9,088 nucleotides of DNA from Microbacterium sp. (GTDB lineage Bacteria > Actinomycetota > Actinomycetes > Actinomycetales > Microbacteriaceae): contig JAITUD010000219.1 of NCBI GenBank assembly GCA_031286555.1, positions 1-9,088 of the forward strand. Reading direction: 5' to 3'. How positions within the stretch are numbered: the stretch's first letter is position 1; every line of letters begins with the position of its first letter. Made by a program: the position numbers and the translations under genes. The notes under the pieces were generated by a model. It did not search any database and was not told the DNA's origin. It worked only from the letters and a program-made list of their open reading frames with translations. Shown in pieces: positions 1 through 7,161 of the stretch.

Positions 1-53
1 CTCGGGTGGACTGACTACCTCGCCCCGGTTCGGCTCCCACGGGCGCAAGACAA

Positions 54-109
54 GAGGGGCCAGAGTCTGCGGCATCCAAGGAGCGGGACTTCGCAGATTC
101 TGACCCCTC
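54..109 (-). terminator. Large stem-loop, probable putA terminator
   Basis: Bases 54-71 pair with 92-109 over 18 positions: 16 Watson-Crick pairs, one G-U pair and one C-A mismatch, around a loop of about 20 bases. Read on the minus strand, the stem starts 19 bases after the putA stop codon and is followed at once by TTGTCTTG, a moderately U-rich tail, so it fits an intrinsic terminator for putA. A further 7-base arm (GGCTCCC at 32-38 with GGGAGCC at 116-122) encloses the hairpin. The stem is longer than most terminators, so it could instead be a copy of a dispersed intergenic palindrome. The rest of 1-128 shows no convincing gene; a plus-strand reading frame stops at 12-14 and might be the end of an upstream gene, but that cannot be judged from so few bases. 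Confidence 0.65.
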
Positions 110-128
110 AAGACGGGGAGCCTGGCGC

Positions 129-3100
129 TCAGCGCACGGGCTGCAGCACCGGCACGTCGTAGCGGTGCGGGGTGCCGAAGCGGTGCGCGGTGATCGACAC
201 GGCCTGCTCGCGCAGGAAGGTGAGCAGCTCGACGCGGCCGGCCGCGACGACCGGGTTCGCGTACAGCGCGAGGCTCGGCGAGCCGTCGACGGCGGCGGCG
301 GTCGACAGGGCGGATGCCCCGATCAGTCGCACCCGGCCGTCGGTGGCCGCGAGGCGCTGCGCGTGCGCGGCCCAGGCGGTGTCGTCCTCGTGGGCGACGC
401 CGACGTCGTGCGATCCGAGCCAGGTCGCGACGGCGGCCGGCAGCACCGAGGCGGTGCTCACGGTCACGCGTGAACCGGCGCGACGGCCGGCGGCGGCGAC
501 GCGGAGCAGCTCCGCGACGCGCTCGCCCTCGTAGCGCACCGTGACGGACACGGCCTGGTAGCGCAGCAGGTTCTGCTCGGTGGTCAGGCCGGTGGCATCC
601 CGCACGACGCCGAACTCCGACGCCCAGGCGTCGATGTCGGTGGCCAGCGCACCGCGCAGCCAGGCCGCGTCGTCACCGGAGACGAGGGCGACGGCCGACG
701 AGCCGAGCTCGTCGAGCGCGGTCGCGGACTGCACGGGAGCATCCGTCCACTCGGACAGGCCCACGAGGTAGTTCGGGCCACCGGCCTTGGAACCGGCGCC
801 GACGGCGGCCTTCTTCCAGCCGCCGAACGGCTGGCGCTGCACGATCGCACCGGTGGTGCCGCGGTTGACGTAGACGTTGCCGGCCTCGATGCGGGCCAGC
901 CACTGCTGCACCTCGTCCTCGTCGAGCGAGTGGATGCCGCTGGTCAGGCCGTAGTCGATGTCGTTGACGATGTCGATCGCCTCGTCGAGGGTGTCGGCGG
1001 TCATGATGCCGAGCACCGGGCCGAAGTACTCCACCCGGTGGAACTCCGATCCGCGCTTCACACCGTCACGGATGCCGGGACGCCAGAGCTGTCCGGCCTC
1101 GTCGAGCTTCTCGGGCTTTAGCATCCAGGACTCCCCCGCGTGCAGCGTGGTGAGCGCGGAGAGCAGCTTGCCCTCGGCCGGGCCGATCAGCGGGCCGATG
1201 CGGTTCGAGCCGTCCACCGGCGAACCCACGTCGTAGGCGCTGACGGCGTCGACGAGCTGGCGGCGGAACCGCTCCGACTTCGCGGCGGAGCCGACGAGCA
1301 CGACCAGCGACGCGGCCGAGCACTTCTGGCCGGCGTGACCGAACGCCGAGTAGGCGACGTCCTTCGCAGCCAGGTCGAGGTCGGCCGAGGGGGTGACGAT
1401 GATCGCGTTCTTGCCGCTGGTCTCGGCGAGCAGCGGCAGGTCCTGACGGAAGCCGCGGAACAGCTCGGCGGTCTCGAAGCCTCCGGTGAGGATGACGCGG
1501 CCGACGGCCGGGTCGCTGACCAGCTGGGTGCCCAGGTCGCGGCCGTCGAGCTGCACGTACTGCAGCACGTCGCGCGGCACGCCGGCCTCCCAGAGCGCCT
1601 CGATCATGACAGCGCCGGAGCGGCGTGCCTGACGGGCGGGCTTGATGATCACCGGAGATCCGGTGGCCAGGGCCGACAGGGTCGATCCGGCGGGGATCGC
1701 GACAGGGAAGTTCCACGGCGGGGTGACGACGGTCAGGCCGACCGCGTGCATCTCGGCGCCGTCGACCTGAGCCAGCTTGCGAGCGCTCTCGGCGTAGTAG
1801 TGCGCGAAGTCGATCGCCTCGGAGACCTCGGGGTCGCCCTGCTCGATGACCTTGCCGGCCTCGGATCCCATGACCTCGAGCAGGTCGGCGCGGCGCGCCT
1901 CGAGGATCTCGCCCGCCTTGTGCAGGATCGCGGCGCGGCCCTCGGCGCCCAGCGCCCGCCAGGCCTCGCCCGCGGCGACGGCGGTCGCGATGCGCTCGGA
2001 GACCGGGTCGGTCGTGGTGAGGGTGTTGGCGGCGACGGTGTCGTTCCCGAGGTTCGAGGCGACCATGCGGGCACGGATGCCGTCGGCCCAGATGCGGTTC
2101 GCCGACAGCGACGGGTCGGTGTCGGGCGTGTTCACGAAGTCGTCGGTCGGCATGGCCGGAGCCGCCAGCTGACGGTTCTGCACGCGGTTCGGGCCGGGCA
2201 CCTCGGTGGGCACGTCGCGGATGGACGCCAGGAAGCGCTCCTTCTCGCGGTCGAAGAGCTTCGGGTCCTCATCGAGGTCGAACACCGCCGACATGAAGTT
2301 CTCCTGGCTCGCGCCCTCCTCGAGGCGGCGGATCAGGTAGGCGATCGCGACATCGAACTCGTCGGGGTGCACGACCGGCGTGGAGAGCAGCAGCGAGCCC
2401 ACGGTGCGCTTGATGACCTGCGCCTGCGCGGTGGCCATGCCGAGCAGCATCTCGAACTCGATGCCCTGGGTCACCCCGCGCTTCGAGGCGAGCAGCCAGG
2501 CCAGGGCGATGTCGAACAGGTTGTGGCCGGCGACGCCGATGCGGACGTTCCCGACGTGGTCGGGGCGCAGCGCGTACTCCAGGACGGCCTTGTACGAGGC
2601 ATCCGACTGCTGCTTGGTCGACCAGGTCGCCAGCTCCCAGCCGTGCGACTCGGCGTCGACGGTCTCCATCGGCAGGTTCGCGCCCTTGACGACGCGCACC
2701 TTGATCGGCGCTCCGCCGTCCGCGACGCGAGCCGCGGCCCACTCCTGCAGGCGCATCATGGCGCCGAGGGCGTCGGGCAGGTAGGCCTGCAGCACGATGC
2801 CGGCCTCGAGGTTCTTGAACTGCGGACGGTCGAGGATGCCGGTGAACACCGCGATCGTGAGATCGAGGTCCTTGTACTCCTCCATGTCCAGGTTGATGAA
2901 CTTGTCGCCCTTGACCGCGATGTCGTACAGCGGCAGCAGCGCCTCGGAGGCGTCGGCGACGGCGTGGTCGAAGGCCCACGGGCTGTGCGGGGCGACGGTC
3001 GAGGAGACCTTGATCGAGACGTAGTCGACGTCGTCGCGCTGCAGCAGGCGGCGGGTGCCCTCCAGACGGCGCACGGCCTCCTCGCGGCCGAGGATCGCCT

Positions 3101-3569
3101 CGCCGAGCAGGTTGACGTTGAGCTTCACGCCCTGGGTCTCGCGGATGTGCTTGATCGCGGCGCCGAGCTTCTCGTCGCGCGCGTCGACGATGAGGTGGCG
3201 CACCATCTGGCGCAGCACGGCACGTGCGGAGGGCACCACGATGCCGGGCAGCATGGTCGCGGTCGCGCCGCCGAGGCCGATCGCGCCGCGCATCACGCCG
3301 GGCAGGAACTTCGGGGTCAGCGGCACGAGCTCCTTGAGCTTCTGCGCGGCGACCTTCGTGTCCTCGGGGCGCACGACGCCGTCGACGAAGCCGACGGTGA
3401 AGTCAAGGCCGTTGGGGTCGCGCAGCACGCCGGCAAGGCGCTCACCGGCGGCATCCGTCGGCACCTCGCGGCTCTCGACGAGCCACTGGCGGACGAGGGC
3501 GACGGCGTCGTCGGCGAGGTCCGAGAGGTCGGAGACAGAGGTTTCGGCAGCGGGCACAGGGGTCGTCAT
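129..3569 (-). CDS. putA: Bifunctional proline dehydrogenase / L-glutamate gamma-semialdehyde dehydrogenase (PutA)
   Basis: This 1146-residue enzyme oxidises proline to pyrroline-5-carboxylate with FAD, then oxidises the glutamate semialdehyde to glutamate with NAD+, allowing proline to serve as carbon and nitrogen source. The proline dehydrogenase barrel spans roughly residues 100-430, with the VVKGAN segment (K295) and the substrate-binding YxxRRxxE motif (Y411, R414, R415, E418). The aldehyde dehydrogenase domain spans roughly 480-945, with PWNFP (N620, oxyanion site), catalytic-base E716 in AETSGKN and nucleophile C750 in GQKCSA; the 34-residue E-to-C spacing is canonical. About 200 further residues form the C-terminal domain of long PutAs, including EQNLLRY (998-1004). 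There is no N-terminal ribbon-helix-helix domain, so it should not repress its own gene. The start at 3569 was chosen because PutA similarity begins here, a GGAG lies 3 bases upstream, and the open frame further upstream is antisense to the regulator gene. KGAN replaces the commoner KGAY. Confidence 0.95.
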   Translation of the reverse strand: MTTPVPAAETSVSDLSDLADDAVALVRQWLVESREVPTDAAGERLAGVLRDPNGLDFTVGFVDGVVRPEDTKVAAQKLKELVPLTPKFLPGVMRGAIGLGGATATMLPGIVVPSARAVLRQMVRHLIVDARDEKLGAAIKHIRETQGVKLNVNLLGEAILGREEAVRRLEGTRRLLQRDDVDYVSIKVSSTVAPHSPWAFDHAVADASEALLPLYDIAVKGDKFINLDMEEYKDLDLTIAVFTGILDRPQFKNLEAGIVLQAYLPDALGAMMRLQEWAAARVADGGAPIKVRVVKGANLPMETVDAESHGWELATWSTKQQSDASYKAVLEYALRPDHVGNVRIGVAGHNLFDIALAWLLASKRGVTQGIEFEMLLGMATAQAQVIKRTVGSLLLSTPVVHPDEFDVAIAYLIRRLEEGASQENFMSAVFDLDEDPKLFDREKERFLASIRDVPTEVPGPNRVQNRQLAAPAMPTDDFVNTPDTDPSLSANRIWADGIRARMVASNLGNDTVAANTLTTTDPVSERIATAVAAGEAWRALGAEGRAAILHKAGEILEARRADLLEVMGSEAGKVIEQGDPEVSEAIDFAHYYAESARKLAQVDGAEMHAVGLTVVTPPWNFPVAIPAGSTLSALATGSPVIIKPARQARRSGAVMIEALWEAGVPRDVLQYVQLDGRDLGTQLVSDPAVGRVILTGGFETAELFRGFRQDLPLLAETSGKNAIIVTPSADLDLAAKDVAYSAFGHAGQKCSAASLVVLVGSAAKSERFRRQLVDAVSAYDVGSPVDGSNRIGPLIGPAEGKLLSALTTLHAGESWMLKPEKLDEAGQLWRPGIRDGVKRGSEFHRVEYFGPVLGIMTADTLDEAIDIVNDIDYGLTSGIHSLDEDEVQQWLARIEAGNVYVNRGTTGAIVQRQPFGGWKKAAVGAGSKAGGPNYLVGLSEWTDAPVQSATALDELGSSAVALVSGDDAAWLRGALATDIDAWASEFGVVRDATGLTTEQNLLRYQAVSVTVRYEGERVAELLRVAAAGRRAGSRVTVSTASVLPAAVATWLGSHDVGVAHEDDTAWAAHAQRLAATDGRVRLIGASALSTAAAVDGSPSLALYANPVVAAGRVELLTFLREQAVSITAHRFGTPHRYDVPVLQPVR

Positions 3570-3599
3570 GATCTCCGTGTGCGCCCTTCGACTCTCTAT

Positions 3600-3616
3600 G
3601 AAAAGCGACCGTTTTC
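3600..3616. promoter_or_regulatory. Interrupted dyad GAAAA-N7-TTTTC in the putA/regulator divergent spacer
   Basis: The 90-base spacer (3570-3659) between putA and the divergent LysR-type gene is much more AT-rich than the flanking genes. It contains GAAAA (3600-3604) and TTTTC (3612-3616), an inverted repeat with a 7-base gap and 17 bases in total. Spaced AT-rich dyads of this size are typical binding sites of LysR-type regulators in such spacers. A shorter dyad, GCAT-N5-ATGC, lies at 3632-3644. Binding by the neighbouring regulator is inference; neither dyad has a perfect T-N11-A core that I would call diagnostic. Confidence 0.35.
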
Positions 3617-3620
3617 GATG

Positions 3621-3626
3621 GATAAT
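3621..3626 (+). promoter_or_regulatory. Candidate -10 box for the LysR-type gene
   Basis: GATAAT differs from the sigma-70-type consensus TATAAT at one base and sits 33 bases before the regulator's ATG, giving a short plausible leader. No good -35 hexamer is seen at the usual distance; the dyad at 3600-3616 occupies part of that area, which would allow a bound regulator to block its own promoter. This is a weak call from sequence alone. I could not pick a convincing promoter for putA on the other strand. Confidence 0.3.
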
Positions 3627-3659
3627 GTTCGGCATACCCGATGCTTTTGAAAGGACCTC

Positions 3660-4541
3660 ATGTTCGAGCTGAGAAGGCTGAGGATGCTGCACGAACTCGC
3701 ACTCCGAGGGACGATCGCCGAGGTCGCGGCATCCCTCGCCTACTCGCCGTCGACGGTGTCGCAGCAGCTGTCGCTGCTGGAGCGCGAGGCCGGTGTCGCC
3801 CTGCTCGAACCCGACGGCCGGCGGGTGCGCCTGACGCCGGCAGGACGGATGCTCGCCGAGCACGCCGCCCGAGCCCTGGAACTCGACGAGGCCGCGCGCG
3901 CGGCCCTGAACACCGATCTGCAGGCCTTCGAACCCGTGCGGATCGCCGCCATGCCGACCGCCGCGGAGGCGATCGTCCCTGCGGCCCTCACGATCCTCGC
4001 CGAGCGGATGCCGCAGCTGCGCGTCGAACTCGCAGAGCTTCCGCCTGAGGAGAGCCTGTTCGAGCTCACCGCCCGCCGCTTCGATCTGGTGATCGCCGAG
4101 CAGTATCCGGGGCACACCCGCGAGCGGCACGACGGCGTCGATCACGACCTGCTCGGCGAGGACCCGATCCGCATCGCGATGCCGCCGGCCGAGAAGCCGG
4201 CACCGCTGCGCGCCCTGCGCGATCGCGCCTGGGTGATGGAGCCCGCGGGCACCGCGGTGCGGCAGTGGGCGGTGCAGCAGTGCCGGGCGGCGGGCTTCGA
4301 GCCCGACGTGCGCTTCGAGGCGGACGACCTCACCGCGCACGTGCGGCTGGTCGAGGCCGGTCATGCCGTGGCGATGATCCCCGACCTGATCTGGGGATCA
4401 TCGCAGCCCACCACGACCCTGTCGGAGCTGCCAGGGCACCCGGTGCGCGAGGTGTTCACCGCGGTCCGCACCGCCGCGCGCGATGACGACCGCATCCGCG
4501 TCGTCCGCGAAGCTCTCACGGAGGCGTTCGCGGCACGCTGA
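3660..4541 (+). CDS. LysR-family transcriptional regulator, likely regulator of putA
   Basis: This 293-residue protein has the usual length and layout of a LysR-type regulator. Residues 1-62 form the winged helix-turn-helix: an LRRLRMLHELA first helix, TIAEVAASLAYSPSTVSQQLSLLE with the recognition helix around 29-43, and the RRVRLTPAGR wing. A linker helix follows, then an effector-binding domain from about residue 88 that includes the pattern RFDLVIAEQYP. The ATG at 3660 is preceded by GAAAGGA four bases upstream. It is transcribed away from putA across a 90-base spacer, the classic arrangement for a LysR-type activator and its target, and PutA here lacks a self-regulating DNA-binding domain. 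Control of putA, and proline or a product of proline as the inducer, are inferences. The family assignment is firm; the target is not proven. Confidence 0.9.
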   Translation: MFELRRLRMLHELALRGTIAEVAASLAYSPSTVSQQLSLLEREAGVALLEPDGRRVRLTPAGRMLAEHAARALELDEAARAALNTDLQAFEPVRIAAMPTAAEAIVPAALTILAERMPQLRVELAELPPEESLFELTARRFDLVIAEQYPGHTRERHDGVDHDLLGEDPIRIAMPPAEKPAPLRALRDRAWVMEPAGTAVRQWAVQQCRAAGFEPDVRFEADDLTAHVRLVEAGHAVAMIPDLIWGSSQPTTTLSELPGHPVREVFTAVRTAARDDDRIRVVREALTEAFAAR

Positions 4542-4575
4542 CCGCACTGCCCTCGGGCCGGAGAGGCACGGTCAG
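4538..4575 (+). terminator. Possible hairpin terminator after the LysR-type gene
   Basis: CTGACCG (4538-4544), which includes the stop codon, pairs perfectly with CGGTCAG (4569-4575). Inside it TGCC (4548-4551) pairs with GGCA (4565-4568), and CTC (4552-4554) with GAG (4561-4563), closing on a GGGCCG loop with small bulges. A second short hairpin, ACAT-CCG-ATGT, follows at 4577-4587 and runs into TTTCCC. There is no clear U-tract directly after the main stem, so termination strength is uncertain. Confidence 0.4.
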
Positions 4576-4639
4576 GACATCCGATGTTTCCCTGCCGTCC
4601 ATCCGTCGTGCCTACAGTCCGGAGGATCCCCGAACTCCG

Positions 4640-4644
4640 AAGGA
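4640..4644 (+). promoter_or_regulatory. Ribosome binding site that decides the start of the PHP phosphoesterase
   Basis: AAGGA lies five bases before the ATG at 4650. An upstream in-frame ATG at 4584, with its own AGGA six bases before it, would add 22 residues to the front of a Tat signal peptide that already has a long n-region. That extension also looks like translated leader, so the 4650 start is preferred. Confidence 0.6.
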
Positions 4645-4649
4645 ACTCC

Positions 4650-6395
4650 ATGTGCGACCACGACGCCCCCTGCGCCCACCCGATCGACGCCGATGCCGAG
4701 CTGCGCAGGCTCGGCTTCTCACGCCGTGACATGCTCCGTGCCGCCGGTATCGCCCTCGCCGCCGGCGGGCTGTCGGTGTACGCCGGCCAGGCGGGCTCGG
4801 CGACGGCGAGCACCTTCGCCGGCCGGCCCTCGAAGGACCCGAAGCTGTCCTGGCTGGTCGGCGACCACCACGTGCACACGCAGTTCAGCCACGATGCGAA
4901 GTACCGGATCGCTCAGCAGCTCGACGCGGCCCAGCACTACGGCGTGGACTGGGTCGCGATCACCGAGCACAGCAACTTCGCGCACGCGGAGCGCGGGCTC
5001 CCCGCCGAGCGCGAGCAGCTCCAGCGCGAGCGCGACGCACGTGACCTGCTGATCTTCCAGGGGCTGGAGTGGTACATCCCCGCCGCCGAGCACGCCACGG
5101 TCCTCGTCGCGCCCGGCCCCGGCGCCATCCGGACCCTGCGCGCTTTCGAGCTGGCCTTCGACGGCAAGCTCAACGGCTGGGAGCGTCCCGCCGACGCCGC
5201 GCAGGAGGCCGAGTACGAGCGACGCGCCGCCGAGGCGATCGCCTGGCTCGGCGCGCAGAAGCGCGCCGGCGCGATCGGCGACGCCGTCGTCCTCGCCAAC
5301 CATCCGATGCGCCTGGGCATCGATTCGCCGCACGAGCTTCGCGCCTGGCGAGACGCGGATCCGCAGATCATGATCGGCATGGAGGGCGCCCCCGGCGCCC
5401 AGGGCTCGCCGATCGGCACCTACGGCGGGCCGGGCGATCAGCGCGGCGAGTACGTCAACGCCCCGCGCCCGGACAGCTGGGCCGGGTATCCGGCCGACGC
5501 CTACCGCGTCTACGGCGGCTTCGACTGGGTGACGGCCACGGTGGGCGGGGTCTGGGACTCCATGCTCGCCGAGGGCAAGCCGTTCTGGATCACCTCGAAC
5601 TCGGACAACCACCTCACCGTCAGGGACACCTGGAGGACCGGCGAGTACCCGGCCGGTGAGCCCTACGACAGCCTGCCGAACGAGTTCGATCGCTGGGCCG
5701 TGCGCGGGCAGCGCCCCGATCCGATCGACACCGGGATGCCGCAGGGCGGCAGCGACTTCTGGCCGGGACAGTTCTCGCGGCTGCACACCGGCGTCGTCTC
5801 GCGCTCGTACGCCGGCGTGCTCGAGGCGATGCGCCGCGGGCGCATGTGGGTCGACCACGGACACCTGCTCAGCGGCTTCGACGCTCGGGCACGGGCGACC
5901 ATGCCCGGCAAGGGCAACGGCCGCGGCAACGGAGTGGGCGGGGGCTGGGGGAACTCCTCCGGCGACTCCGTCACTCTCGGCGGTCGCCTGACCGCTCGCC
6001 GCGGACAGGACGTCGTGGTGACGATCACCGTGACGACCACCGACTACGTCAACGCGGCCGGCATCCGCCCCGAACTCGCCCACGTCGACCTGATCGCGGG
6101 TCCGGTCACCGGTCCGACCGCGGATGCCGACGCCGTGCGCGCCCCGGGGACACGTGTGGTGCGGCAGTTCGACACGACCGGCACCCGCGGCACGTTCACG
6201 CTGACGCACGTGTTCGAGAAGGTCGACCGGCCGTTCTACGTGCGCTTCCGCGGCAGCGACGGCAACCGAAACGGCGCCGGCTACCACGGCGCGGCCGTCG
6301 ACCCGACGGGTCCGCTGCGCCACGGCGACGCCGACGCCGACCCGTGGAAGGACACCTGGTTCTACGCGAACCCGATCTTCGTCGACGTGCGCTGA
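4650..6395 (+). CDS. Tat-exported PHP-superfamily metal-dependent phosphoesterase
   Basis: The 581-residue product begins with a twin-arginine signal: SRRDML with R25-R26, a hydrophobic stretch to about residue 46, and a likely cleavage after ATA at residue 53. The mature part is a PHP domain (about 66-410) with metal ligands in order: H74 and H76 (HHVHT), H81 or D82, H107 (AITEH), E140 (GLEWY), H148, H218 (ANHP), and D319 and H321 (NSDNH). This set matches the multi-metal centre of PHP phosphoesterases. A Gly/Asn-rich linker at about 418-438 joins a C-terminal region (about 440-581) with alternating hydrophobic strands, probably a beta-sandwich. It should act outside the membrane on a phosphate ester; the substrate is unknown. 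PHP members also occur in DNA polymerases and histidinol phosphatase, but export and architecture exclude those. It stands as a single gene that converges on the PAP2 gene. Confidence 0.85.
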   Translation: MCDHDAPCAHPIDADAELRRLGFSRRDMLRAAGIALAAGGLSVYAGQAGSATASTFAGRPSKDPKLSWLVGDHHVHTQFSHDAKYRIAQQLDAAQHYGVDWVAITEHSNFAHAERGLPAEREQLQRERDARDLLIFQGLEWYIPAAEHATVLVAPGPGAIRTLRAFELAFDGKLNGWERPADAAQEAEYERRAAEAIAWLGAQKRAGAIGDAVVLANHPMRLGIDSPHELRAWRDADPQIMIGMEGAPGAQGSPIGTYGGPGDQRGEYVNAPRPDSWAGYPADAYRVYGGFDWVTATVGGVWDSMLAEGKPFWITSNSDNHLTVRDTWRTGEYPAGEPYDSLPNEFDRWAVRGQRPDPIDTGMPQGGSDFWPGQFSRLHTGVVSRSYAGVLEAMRRGRMWVDHGHLLSGFDARARATMPGKGNGRGNGVGGGWGNSSGDSVTLGGRLTARRGQDVVVTITVTTTDYVNAAGIRPELAHVDLIAGPVTGPTADADAVRAPGTRVVRQFDTTGTRGTFTLTHVFEKVDRPFYVRFRGSDGNRNGAGYHGAAVDPTGPLRHGDADADPWKDTWFYANPIFVDVR

Positions 6396-6400
6396 CGACC

Positions 6401-6433
6401 CCTGGGGTCCCGACTCAGGGGCGGGACCCCAGG
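6401..6433. terminator. 12-bp perfect inverted repeat between convergent genes, probable bidirectional terminator
   Basis: CCTGGGGTCCCG (6401-6412) is perfectly complementary to CGGGACCCCAGG (6422-6433), with a 9-base loop. It starts 5 bases after the phosphoesterase stop, and its right arm and most of its loop lie inside the last codons of the PAP2 gene on the other strand. Position and strength suit a shared terminator for the two convergent genes. Neither side has a U-tract, as is frequent for hairpin terminators in high-GC actinobacteria. The need to keep the stem constrains the PAP2 C-terminus. Confidence 0.65.
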
Positions 6434-7161
6434 AACCCCGGCCTGCGGCCGTAGTCGCGGCGCAGCCAGGGCTGGAACGCCCACCACAGCACGAGCGCGA
6501 CGCCGGTGCCGGCGATCAGGCCTGAGATCGTGTCCGAGAGCCAGTGCGCGTTGATCAGGGTGCGCTGCCAGACGATGCCGATCATCAGCAGCGCACCGAC
6601 CACGCCCCACGCGACCCGCATCCGCCTTCGCGTCGGCGGGATCAGCGCGAACACGGTGATCGCGATCGCGGCCGCGCTCACGGCGTGCCCCGACGGGAAC
6701 GATCCGTGGTCGACGGTGAACAGCGGGCCGTACAGCCCCGCCGCGGCATCCGTCGCCGGCCGCGGCCGGTTCACGAGGTTCTTGATCAGCTGCGAGACCA
6801 GGCCGGGGCCGGCCAGCTGCACGGCGATCACGAACAGCGCGGAGCGCCAGCGCCCCACGATCGTGAGCACCGCCGGCAGCGGGATGAACATCACCGCGAA
6901 GCCCGGAAGCTCGCCCAGGTACTGGAAGAACATCGCCGGCGGCCCGGTGTGCACGCCGGAGTCCGGCCCGACGCCGACGAGCGCGCGCCACGCGTCGTCG
7001 ACGCTCTGCGTCCACGGCGCCGCGGGGTTCGCCGCGACCAGCAGGGCCTGGATCGCCAGCACGATCAGCAGCAGGATGCCGGTGATCAGCAGCCCGTTCG
7101 CGCGCGGCACGCGCACGCTCTCGGCATGCTCCGCGCGCACGCCCGTCAGCGCCTCGCTCAC
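6415..7161 (-). CDS. PAP2-family membrane phosphatase
   Basis: This 248-residue integral membrane protein carries all three signature motifs of the PAP2 / acid-phosphatase superfamily: KX6RP (K127, R134-P135), PSGH (156-159, with H159) and RX5HX3D (R200, H206, D210). About six membrane segments are visible near residues 24-44, 78-102, 108-126, 160-175, 183-198 and 211-230. The active site is expected on the outer face, acting on lipid phosphates such as phosphatidic acid or prenyl pyrophosphates; the true substrate cannot be told. The GTG start at 7161 overlaps the TGA of the upstream esterase in a four-base GTGA junction, and no Shine-Dalgarno sequence is visible, so translation is probably coupled to the esterase. 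An in-frame ATG at 7245 would bury the start inside the esterase gene and add a non-homologous arginine-rich leader, so I rejected it. GTG codons at residues 8, 16 and 18 are less likely alternatives. Confidence 0.9.
   Translation of the reverse strand: MSEALTGVRAEHAESVRVPRANGLLITGILLLIVLAIQALLVAANPAAPWTQSVDDAWRALVGVGPDSGVHTGPPAMFFQYLGELPGFAVMFIPLPAVLTIVGRWRSALFVIAVQLAGPGLVSQLIKNLVNRPRPATDAAAGLYGPLFTVDHGSFPSGHAVSAAAIAITVFALIPPTRRRMRVAWGVVGALLMIGIVWQRTLINAHWLSDTISGLIAGTGVALVLWWAFQPWLRRDYGRRPGFLGSRP

Noticed and set aside
1..53. Possible end of an upstream plus-strand gene (stop at 12-14)
   Set aside because: Only three codons are available, which is too little to support a gene.
1140..3650. 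An 836-residue plus-strand open frame opposite putA
   Set aside because: It is the antisense shadow of putA: composition is dominated by Gly, Arg, Asp and His with no recognisable domain, while the minus strand encodes clear catalytic motifs.
3570..4364. The putA frame stays open for 265 further codons upstream of 3569, giving a 1411-residue reading frame
   Set aside because: The extension runs antisense through the LysR-type gene and the divergent spacer, has low-complexity Arg/Gly-rich content with no PutA similarity, and is the usual open shadow frame of GC-rich coding DNA.
4584..4649. Upstream ATG giving a 603-residue PHP phosphoesterase
   Set aside because: It has a possible AGGA, but it would add 22 residues before an already long Tat n-region; the AAGGA at 4640-4644 supports the ATG at 4650.
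5898..5965. Gly/Asn-rich stretch in the phosphoesterase as a possible repeat element or frameshift
   Set aside because: The frame is intact on both sides and the stretch has no regular repeat unit; it reads as a flexible linker between domains.
4719..6323. A 534-residue minus-strand open frame opposite the PHP phosphoesterase
   Set aside because: Antisense shadow in GC-rich DNA; no domain, no convincing ribosome site, and the plus strand carries the complete metal-ligand set.
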